Shown here one piece after another: positions 1 through 6,145 of a DNA stretch of 64,000 nt. The position numbers were made by a program, and so were the translations under genes. The stretch lies in NCBI GenBank assembly GCA_963791225.1, contig CAWBRV010000008.1, positions 186,001 through 250,000 of the forward strand. Direction: 5' to 3'. The notes beneath the pieces were generated by a model. It was not told the DNA's origin. It saw nothing but the letters and a program-made list of their open reading frames with translations, and did no database searches. How positions within the stretch are numbered: the stretch's first letter is position 1; every line of letters starts with the position of its first letter. Source of the DNA: PALSA-612 sp963791225. GTDB taxonomy: Bacteria > Actinomycetota > Thermoleophilia > Gaiellales > Gaiellaceae.

Positions 1-1329
1 ACAAGGGCTGACGACCGCACGGATCTCGGCCTGCACGTGGCGCTCGACGACGGGCTTCGCCGAGCCGCCGCTCTCCTCGCCCCAGACCAGGATCAGCTCG
101 GCGCCGAGCTCGACGTCCGAGTCGACCACGGCGAGCGAGAGCATCGACCGCTCGTTGTAGCTGTAGCCGGAGAACGTGGAGACTCCGACCACCCCGCCCT
201 CGCCGATCACCTTGTCGTTCGGCCAGGTCGAGTAGTTCGAGAGCGGCAGGTCGATGTACTTGGCCGCGTCGCCCTTCTCGAACATCGAGCCCATCGCGTT
301 GGCGACGTCCTCGCCGTTCCAGGCCAGCGTGACCTTCCGCCGCCTCGGCTCGTCATCCATCGCCTCGAGCGCCTCGCGCCCGACGAAGTCGTGGTCGAAC
401 TTCACGAACGGCCAGTAGCCGAGGTCGTGCGGCGTCAGGTAGTAGTCGGCGATGTCGTCGGAGTAGAGGCTGCCCCCGAGTGAGCCCGTGGCTTCGTAGC
501 CGTCTCCGGGAAGCCACTCGCGGTAGGCCTTCATCTCGTCGCCCGTGAACACGGCCGGCAGCGGGCAGGGGATCCAACCCGACTCGAGCGTGTTGGTTGC
601 GTAGACGCGTGAGCCGACCTGGCGGAGACCGAACTCCTCGCCTGCCTCGACGATCGCGGCCCTGACGTCCTCGGACTCGTCCCAGGGCCCGAACAGCTCC
701 AGCCCGGGAACGCCCGACATGCCGTGATGGAGCGCGCGCACCTTGTGGCCGGCAATCGTGATCCCGCCCATGTTGAAGAACTTGATCTCCGGCAGCGGGC
801 CGCCGGTCGCCTTCTGCAGCGTCTCCATCGCGGTCGGGCCCTGCACCTGGAAGCGGTAGATCCTGCGCTTCCCGGTCGGGTTGGCCGCGGTGCGCTCGTC
901 CCGCTCGAGCGTCACGTCGTAGTCGCCTGTCTCCGCGTGGTACTGCACCCAGTTGTGGGCGGACGGGCGCCCGACGAGGCTGACCCGGTTCTCGTCGAGG
1001 AAGAAGAGGATGCCGTCCCCGATCACGTAGCCGTCGTGGTTGCAGACGACGAGCTGCTTGGCCTTGTTCACCTGGAAGTTCTCGAAGCTGTTCACGCCGA
1101 CGTCGGAGAGGAGCCTGACCACGTCCGGCCCCTCGAGATAGAGGTCGGTCATGTGGTGCGTCTGGTCGAAGAGTGCGCACGTCTCGCGCCACGCGACCTG
1201 CTCGTCGCGCCAGTTCGTGAACTCGGCGGCCACCTTCGGGTAGACGTAGGGGCCGATCTGCGAGTTCCGCGCCATCTCGACCGGGTTGCCGATCGCGGCG
1301 ATCTTCTCTTCCAGGCTCTTGTAGGCCAT
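1..1329 (-). CDS. ligM: LigM-type tetrahydrofolate-dependent aromatic O-demethylase (3' end outside window)
   Basis: Predicted to move the methyl group of a methoxylated aromatic acid (vanillate or 3-O-methylgallate type) to tetrahydrofolate, in the cytoplasm. The 443 visible codons read as a GcvT/aminomethyltransferase-fold protein resembling Sphingobium LigM: an early 'YVYPKVAAEFTNWRDEQ' segment, 'LFDQTHHMTDL', 'YRFQVQGP' and 'IKFFNMGGITIAG'. The family is about 465-470 residues, so only about 20 C-terminal residues lie beyond base 1. The ATG at 1329 is preceded by GAAGGAG-like purines. It is the last gene of an eight-gene minus-strand operon, 42 nt behind metF, which would reoxidise the 5-methyl-THF product; ligM and metF are also neighbours in Sphingobium SYK-6 (established knowledge). 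A paralogue lies at 19.7-21.1 kb. The exact substrate is inferred from the operon. Confidence 0.85.
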   Translation of the reverse strand, partial: MAYKSLEEKIAAIGNPVEMARNSQIGPYVYPKVAAEFTNWRDEQVAWRETCALFDQTHHMTDLYLEGPDVVRLLSDVGVNSFENFQVNKAKQLVVCNHDGYVIGDGILFFLDENRVSLVGRPSAHNWVQYHAETGDYDVTLERDERTAANPTGKRRIYRFQVQGPTAMETLQKATGGPLPEIKFFNMGGITIAGHKVRALHHGMSGVPGLELFGPWDESEDVRAAIVEAGEEFGLRQVGSRVYATNTLESGWIPCPLPAVFTGDEMKAYREWLPGDGYEATGSLGGSLYSDDIADYYLTPHDLGYWPFVKFDHDFVGREALEAMDDEPRRRKVTLAWNGEDVANAMGSMFEKGDAAKYIDLPLSNYSTWPNDKVIGEGGVVGVSTFSGYSYNERSMLSLAVVDSDVELGAELILVWGEESGGSAKPVVERHVQAEIRAVVSPC

Positions 1330-1371
1330 CGTCGTGTGCTCCTTCCTTCGAGAAAGTTGCTGGAAACGATC

Positions 1372-2196
1372 TTATTTCACTTCCGCGGGCGCCTCCTCGA
1401 CGCCGCGTTTCTCGCGCTCCCACTGCCAGGTCTCGAGCAGCCGGTTGAAGGTGAAGTAGTGGAATCCCGCGAGGTTCAGCGCCGGGTCGCCGAGGTGCGG
1501 TGCGAGCGCGTCGTAGAGCCGGTCGGCGGACGCGCCCGAGATTCGCAGGAGCCCGCGGAGGCCGCCCTGCTTGCGCAGGAACGAGAGCGAGGGCCCGACG
1601 CCCACCCGCATGGAGATCTCGAGCAACTTGGCTCGGTCGACGATGCCGGGCACGCCCACGAGCACCGGCAACTCGATGCCGGCGTCGCGCGTCCGCCGCA
1701 CCCAGGCCAGCAGCGCCTCCGGATCGAAGCAGAGCTGCGTCGTGACGTAGTCGGCGAGAGCGCTCTTCTCCTTCAGCGCCTGGGAGAGCGTCGCGTCGTC
1801 GATCAGCGGATGCCCTTCCGGGTAGCCGCCGATCCCGATCGAGCGCGGGCGGTGCGCGTGCTCGTGCACGAGCGGGAGCACCTCGCCGGCGGACGAGTAG
1901 GGCCCTTCGGGCGGCGAGGCGTCACCGCCGATCACGAACACGTCGCGGATCTCCGCCTGCGCCATCGCCTCCAGGACGGCGTCGAGGTGCTCACGGTCGC
2001 GAACCATGCGGGCCGCCAGGTGGACCGTGACGTCGTGGCCGAGGCCGGCGAGCCGTGTCGCCACCTCGACCGTTCGGTCGAGCCCGTGCGCCGGCGAGCA
2101 CGTCACGGTCAGCCGCACGGGCTCCGTGAGCTTCGCCGCCTCCTCCTCGGCGCGCGCGAACGGGAGCACCTCGAACTGCGACGTCACGACGGTCAT
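1372..2196 (-). CDS. metF: 5,10-methylenetetrahydrofolate reductase (MetF family)
   Basis: MetF interconverts 5-methyl-THF and 5,10-methylene-THF with a flavin cofactor. The 274-residue product has the family pattern: an N-terminal 'RLTVTCSPAHGLDRT', 'VTVHLAARMV', 'DVFVIGGDASPPEGPY', 'IGIGGYPEGHPLID', 'YVTTQLCFDPEALLAW', 'VLVGVPGIVDRAKLL' and a C-terminal 'AGFHYFTFNRLLETWQWE'. The ATG at 2196 overlaps the stop of the upstream dioxygenase gene (ATGA), and ligM follows after 42 nt. This position argues for work in the oxidative direction, recycling methyl-THF formed by O-demethylation, rather than for methionine synthesis. That direction is inference; the sequence alone does not fix it. Confidence 0.9.
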   Translation of the reverse strand: MTVVTSQFEVLPFARAEEEAAKLTEPVRLTVTCSPAHGLDRTVEVATRLAGLGHDVTVHLAARMVRDREHLDAVLEAMAQAEIRDVFVIGGDASPPEGPYSSAGEVLPLVHEHAHRPRSIGIGGYPEGHPLIDDATLSQALKEKSALADYVTTQLCFDPEALLAWVRRTRDAGIELPVLVGVPGIVDRAKLLEISMRVGVGPSLSFLRKQGGLRGLLRISGASADRLYDALAPHLGDPALNLAGFHYFTFNRLLETWQWEREKRGVEEAPAEVK

Positions 2197-3143
2197 GGCG
2201 TCACGTCCGGCGTGCCGTACGTGTGGAAGCTCTCGACCGTGTGGACGCCCCAGAACTGGCCGCGCGCGCGCTCGGCGCTCGTCCACGTGACCGGCTCGTA
2301 GTCCGGGTCGAAGACGAAGTAGCCGCCCGTCGTCACCTCGATCCGGTTGCCTCCGGGCTCGTACGCGTAGACGAAGAAGCCCGCCGCGACGGCGTGCTTG
2401 GAGGGCGCCGCCTCGATGTAGACGTCGTTGTCGACGAAGAGATCGGCGGCCCGCAGGCACTCCTCGCGCGTGTCGACCCAGAAGGCGAGGTGGTGCAGCC
2501 GCCCGTTCGCACCGTAGGCGTCGGCGACGTAGATCAGCTCGTGGGCGGCGATCGAGAGGCTCATCCAGGCGCCTGCCTCGGTGCCGTCGTCGCGCTCGAT
2601 CCGCTCGTAGAGGCGGTAGCCGAGCAGTTCCTGCGCGAACTCGCGGTTGGCGCGGACGTCCGCGGCGAGCACGTTGACGTGGTCGAGCCGCTTGACGGCC
2701 GCACCGCGGCCGACGTAGCGCTGCGGCTGGTTCCGCCAGGACGGCCGCAGATGCTCGGGCGGCGTGTAGCGCTCGGCCTCGTAGTAGAGCTCGAAGACGT
2801 GGCCGTCCGGGTCCGTGAACCGGTAGGCGGGGCCGTGGCCCACGTCGCCGTCGATCCAGCCGAGGCCTCGGCCGGTCGCCTCGATCGCGGCCACCCGGCG
2901 GTCGAGCGCCTCCGGGCTCCACGTGCGGAGCGCGACATGACCGAGCCCGGCCTGATCGGACCCGGTCAGCTTCAGGCTGTAGCGGAGGTAGTCGCCCCAT
3001 CCGCGCAGGAAGACGGACTGCCCGTCGCGCGCCTCCTCCTCCATCCCGAGGACATCGACGAAGAAACGTAGGCTCTCGTCCGGCTTCGGCGTCAGCAACT
3101 CCGCGTGGCCGATCCTGGCCACGTCGTGAAGGGGCTCGGTCAC
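2193..3143 (-). CDS. type I extradiol ring-cleavage dioxygenase (VOC fold, catechol 2,3-dioxygenase family)
   Basis: A two-module vicinal-oxygen-chelate protein of 316 residues, close to the usual 290-320 for catechol 2,3-dioxygenases. Such enzymes use Fe(II) and O2 to open catecholic rings next to the diol. In the C-terminal module the likely metal ligands are H155 (LDHVNVLA), H217 or H218 (LHHLAFWV) and E269 (GGNRIEVTTGGY), matching the family's His-His-Glu triad. The N-terminal module (H13, 'DPDGHVFELYYE') appears structural. It sits between the aldolase and metF genes with 4-nt overlaps on both sides. Since the downstream enzymes resemble gallate-pathway GalB and GalC, the substrate may be gallate, 3-O-methylgallate or a related trihydroxy aromatic. 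That is inference: known gallate dioxygenases (DesB, GalA) belong to the unrelated type II family. Confidence 0.85.
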   Translation of the reverse strand: MTEPLHDVARIGHAELLTPKPDESLRFFVDVLGMEEEARDGQSVFLRGWGDYLRYSLKLTGSDQAGLGHVALRTWSPEALDRRVAAIEATGRGLGWIDGDVGHGPAYRFTDPDGHVFELYYEAERYTPPEHLRPSWRNQPQRYVGRGAAVKRLDHVNVLAADVRANREFAQELLGYRLYERIERDDGTEAGAWMSLSIAAHELIYVADAYGANGRLHHLAFWVDTREECLRAADLFVDNDVYIEAAPSKHAVAAGFFVYAYEPGGNRIEVTTGGYFVFDPDYEPVTWTSAERARGQFWGVHTVESFHTYGTPDVTP

Positions 3144-3760
3144 GGCTCGACGAGCTTTCGCAGGCCGTCGAGGTCGTAGGAGAGCGCCCCGTCCCGGAGC
3201 TTCGCGCGCTTCTCGACCTCGCGCTCGGCCCGGTCGCGCGCGGCGGCGAGTACCTCGTCCACGCGCTCGTGCGGCACGACGACGGCGCCGTCCGCGTCGA
3301 GCACGACGACGTCGCCCTGGCGGATCTCGGCACCGCCGACGACGACCGGCTCGCCGATCGTGCCCGGAGTCCGCTTCTCGGCGCCGCGCACGCGCACGTA
3401 GCGCGCCCAGATCGGCAGGCCCAGCTCGCGCAGCTCCTCCACGTCGCGAACGGCCGCATCGACGAGCAGCGCCGCCACGCCGCGCCCCTGCGCCTGCGTC
3501 GCCAGCAGGTCGCCAACAACGGCCACCGGCACCGGCTCCGGCATCGTCAGCACGAGCACCTCGCCCGGCTCGGCCTCGGCAACCGCGGCGTGCACCATCA
3601 GGTTGTCGCCCTGCGCGCAGCGCACGGTGCGCGCCGGGCCTGCGGCGCGCGAGCCGGGGATCACCTGCACCAGGTCGATGTCGACCACCGAAAGACGGCC
3701 GCCCGCCTCGTGCACGGTCGCCGACCCCAGCTCGGCCAGCTCTGCGAAGGTGGAGCTCAC
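3140..3760 (-). CDS. galC: RraA-like class II aldolase (4-carboxy-4-hydroxy-2-oxoadipate / HMG aldolase, LigK/GalC type)
   Basis: Predicted to split 4-carboxy-4-hydroxy-2-oxoadipate into pyruvate and oxaloacetate using a divalent metal. The 206-residue length fits the family. Visible motifs are 'VVGDLLATQAQGRG', the signature D101-AAV-R105-D106, 'LPIWAR' and the C-terminal 'GDVVVLDADGAVVVPHE'. R105 and D106 match the Arg-Asp pair that binds pyruvate and metal in HMG/CHA aldolases. The GTG start at 3760 was chosen because it overlaps the galB stop by 4 nt and begins the conserved domain. Position directly after a GalB-type hydratase is the order expected for consecutive pathway steps. RraA homologues outside such operons can be RNase E regulators, but context makes an aldolase more likely here. 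Confidence 0.85.
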   Translation of the reverse strand: MSSTFAELAELGSATVHEAGGRLSVVDIDLVQVIPGSRAAGPARTVRCAQGDNLMVHAAVAEAEPGEVLVLTMPEPVPVAVVGDLLATQAQGRGVAALLVDAAVRDVEELRELGLPIWARYVRVRGAEKRTPGTIGEPVVVGGAEIRQGDVVVLDADGAVVVPHERVDEVLAAARDRAEREVEKRAKLRDGALSYDLDGLRKLVEP

Positions 3761-4470
3761 AGCGCGCTCACCACCTGCGGCGTCACGCGCTGAAATGCCT
3801 CCGCGAACTCGACCGCCTTGTTCCCTGACGAACGTCGCGCGTGGTTGCCGCGCCGCGCCGCGAGCTCGCCGTAGTAGGTGTGCAGGTGGGCCTGCGCCTG
3901 CATCTCGGCCATCGCCGCGCGCTTCTGCTCGATCACGGGCGTGATGTCCACGAACGTCGTCGGCATGAAGTTGCAGAGCTCCGGCTGGTGCGGCTCGAAC
4001 AGGAGCAGCTCGGGCGGGTTGATCGACTCGAACGCGCTTGCCGTCCCGGCGCCGGCTGCGAGCGCGCGGGCGCGCTCGACCGCGAAGAACGCAGCCGCGT
4101 GGTCGGGGTTGAACGGGTCGCGGTCGGTGTGGGTGAGGATCACGTCGGGCTTGAACGCCCGGATTCGTTCGGCGAGATCCTCGAGCGCGGCCTTGTCGAC
4201 CTCCAGCGGGTAGTCGCCGAGGTCGAGGCACGCGAACTCTGCGCCGAGCGCTGCCGCCGCCCGCTCCGCCTCGCCGTGGCGGACCTCCTTCACGCGCTCG
4301 ACGGTCTGCCCCGGCTCCTTCCACAGCTCGCCCGACTCGCCGCGCTCGCCGTAGGAGAGCGCGAGCACGAGCGCGGCGCCGCCGCCCGTGGTCGTGACGG
4401 CGACCGCGCCGCCGGCCCGCCAGACGAAGTCGGCCGAATGGGCTCCGACGACAACCAGCCTGCGGCTCAT
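3757..4470 (-). CDS. galB: PIG-L/LmbE-family hydrolase-like protein, probable 4-oxalomesaconate hydratase (GalB type)
   Basis: A 237-residue PIG-L/LmbE-fold protein. Most of this family are zinc N-deacetylases, but Pseudomonas putida GalB is a 4-oxalomesaconate hydratase with this fold (established knowledge). The zinc motif near the N-terminus reads AHSADFVWRAGG (H11, D14) instead of the deacetylase AHPDD, which resembles GalB. A second motif, 'THTDRDPFNPDH' (H114, D116, H124), supplies the remaining ligands. 'CNFMPTTFVDIT' and 'QAHLHTYYGELAARRGN' follow. ATGA overlap with the upstream DUF6282 gene and GTGA overlap with the downstream aldolase indicate translational coupling. A deacetylase of unknown substrate remains possible, but the adjacent pyruvate/oxaloacetate-forming aldolase favours the hydratase. 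Confidence 0.8.
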   Translation of the reverse strand: MSRRLVVVGAHSADFVWRAGGAVAVTTTGGGAALVLALSYGERGESGELWKEPGQTVERVKEVRHGEAERAAAALGAEFACLDLGDYPLEVDKAALEDLAERIRAFKPDVILTHTDRDPFNPDHAAAFFAVERARALAAGAGTASAFESINPPELLLFEPHQPELCNFMPTTFVDITPVIEQKRAAMAEMQAQAHLHTYYGELAARRGNHARRSSGNKAVEFAEAFQRVTPQVVSAL

Positions 4471-5378
4471 CCAGCCAGCCGCCTCGACTGCCCGACGATC
4501 ATCTCGTGGATCTCGTCGTCCCCGAACCCGGCCTCGAGCAGCTTGTCCGCCCAGATCGCGAGGCCGTCCTCGACGGGCGGGTAGTCCGGGTTGCCGCAGT
4601 CGCTGGAGAAGAAGTTGTGCTCGACCCCGACCGCACGGACGCCGTCGAAGACGTGCTCGAAGGTCGTCTTGCCGCTGTGGGGTGTGGTCAGGCAGCGCTC
4701 GATCAGGCAGCCCTTCCCGGCGAGCGCCACCTGGTCCTCGATCGAGAAGTTCTGGCAGGTGAACTCCGGGTGCGTGACGACGACGGTCCTCACGCCGGCC
4801 TCGAACGCTCCGTCGACGACCGCGAAGGTGTCGTCGAGGCCGAGGTGCGCGGTGGCGAGGATCAGGTCGTGGCGCGCGATCGTCTGCAACACGAGCCACG
4901 TCTCGGGCAGGAGCTGCCCGTCGTCGTCGGTGACCTCGACCGCCTCGATGCTGAAACCGAGCCCGCGCAGCTCGTGCTGGAGCTTCGCCCAGACCGGCAC
5001 CTTGTCACCCGGCTTCGGCTCGGTGCGGCCGGCGGTCTCGGCGGGCGAGTCGACCGTCGGCATCCAGACGATCCTCGCGCCCTCTCGGGCGGCGATCTCG
5101 ACCGCGAGCGGATTCATCCCGCCGACCGCCCAGTTCAGCGTGATCGTCCCGACGGCGCGCACGCCCGGGACGGCCGCGGAGACGATCTGCGCGCGCTCTG
5201 CCGTCGACGTGTAGTGCGACTTCAGGCCGAAACCGGCGAGGCCGACCTCCGCGCAGCGGTGCGCAAGGGCGACGTCGTCGATGCGCCGCGCAGGGACGTC
5301 GGGGGCGACGTGGACGTGCAGGTCGTAGGCACCCCGGACGAGCCCGCGGGCTCGCTCGCTGGGCTGTGCGTCCGTCAT
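4467..5378 (-). CDS. DUF6282-type amidohydrolase-superfamily protein of unknown reaction
   Basis: A 303-residue metal-dependent-hydrolase-like TIM barrel. Likely ligands are the HxH at H21/H23 ('YDLHVHVAPD'), 'LKSHY' (K53, H55), 'LATAHLGLDD', 'VVVTHPEFTCQ' and the late 'FFSSDCGNPDYPP', with Asp in the strand-8 position. I recognise it as the DUF6282 family, for which I know no proven function. It lies between the NAD-binding dehydrogenase and galB, overlapping both by 4 nt. In gallate-type pathways the ring-opened acid can cyclise to 2-pyrone-4,6-dicarboxylate, which the amidohydrolase-fold LigI reopens. A similar lactonase role is a reasonable guess for this gene but is not shown by the sequence. 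Confidence 0.75.
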   Translation of the reverse strand: MTDAQPSERARGLVRGAYDLHVHVAPDVPARRIDDVALAHRCAEVGLAGFGLKSHYTSTAERAQIVSAAVPGVRAVGTITLNWAVGGMNPLAVEIAAREGARIVWMPTVDSPAETAGRTEPKPGDKVPVWAKLQHELRGLGFSIEAVEVTDDDGQLLPETWLVLQTIARHDLILATAHLGLDDTFAVVDGAFEAGVRTVVVTHPEFTCQNFSIEDQVALAGKGCLIERCLTTPHSGKTTFEHVFDGVRAVGVEHNFFSSDCGNPDYPPVEDGLAIWADKLLEAGFGDDEIHEMIVGQSRRLAG

Positions 5379-6145
5379 CGGGCCGGAGCCCTTGCCAGGT
5401 CGGCGAGGAGTGACGCGGTCGCGGCGGCAATACGTGGCTCGACTCCGAGCTCGACGAGCAGCGCCTGCGCCGCCTCCATCTCGTCGACACGCCGCGCCGC
5501 GTGCCTGCGGCTGCCGTCGAGGAGGCGGTCGAGGAAAGGCTCGCCGATCACCTCGGCGATCTCGCTCCGCAGCCACTCGGCCTGACCGGCGGCCTCGGCC
5601 GCGTCGAGGCTCTCGATTGCGGAGGCGGCGAGACCCTTCATGAACACCGAGCGCAGCAACTTGAGCGTGGCCGCGTCGCCTGCCGTCTCCGACACGACCT
5701 CGACCGGCATCCCGAGCGGCCCGAGCGCGTCGGCGAACGCCTGCGCTCCCTCTCCGGACGCCAGGGCCGGAGTCCCGAGCCCGCGGGCCGGCACGGGGCC
5801 GAGCAGCGCGACGTCCGCGAACCGCAGGCCGGCGCCCTCGACGAGCGCCGCCAGCTCCCGCTTCAGCTCCGGCGGAGCCGTGTTGAGGTCCGCGAAGAGC
5901 GCGCCCGGCCGGGAAGCAGTGAGCACCGACGCCGCCGCGGCCCGTGCGGTCCGGCCCGAGTTGACGCTGAGCACCACGTCCGCGCCGGCGACGGCCGCAT
6001 CCGGGTCCAGCGCACGGCCCGGAAGCTCGGCACCGGCCGTCTCGTCGGGGTCGTAGCCACGAACGTCGACACCGGCGGCCGCGAGGTCGGCGGCGAGGCG
6101 GCTTCCGGCCTCGCCGAGGCCGAGCAACGCGACGACCGGACTCAT
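5375..6145 (-). CDS. NAD(P)-binding beta-hydroxyacid-dehydrogenase-like protein with DUF1932 C-terminal domain
   Basis: The 256-residue product begins with a Rossmann motif (GLGEAGSRLA, residues 9-18) and reads like the 6-phosphogluconate/beta-hydroxyacid dehydrogenase superfamily: 'ADVVLSVNSGRTA', 'FADLNTAPPELKRELA', 'FADVALLGPVPARGLGTP' and 'DAATLKLLRSVFMKG', which holds the catalytic-type Lys region. The helical C-terminus resembles DUF1932. It presumably oxidises or reduces a hydroxy acid in the aromatic pathway, but which one cannot be read from the sequence; it is not related to the LigC semialdehyde dehydrogenase. It overlaps the preceding molybdenum hydroxylase gene and the following DUF6282 gene by 4 nt each. 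Confidence 0.75.
   Translation of the reverse strand: MSPVVALLGLGEAGSRLAADLAAAGVDVRGYDPDETAGAELPGRALDPDAAVAGADVVLSVNSGRTARAAAASVLTASRPGALFADLNTAPPELKRELAALVEGAGLRFADVALLGPVPARGLGTPALASGEGAQAFADALGPLGMPVEVVSETAGDAATLKLLRSVFMKGLAASAIESLDAAEAAGQAEWLRSEIAEVIGEPFLDRLLDGSRRHAARRVDEMEAAQALLVELGVEPRIAAATASLLADLARAPAR

Noticed and set aside
353..1423. Minus-strand open frame of 356 codons overlapping ligM
   Set aside because: Arg/Pro/Gly-rich text with no family motif; it is the +1 shadow of the real LigM frame, whose alignment to the paralogue at 19.7 kb is clear.
724..2301. Plus-strand open frame of 525 codons over ligM, metF and the dioxygenase end
   Set aside because: Antisense to three well-recognised genes; long antisense frames are expected where third positions are nearly all G or C.
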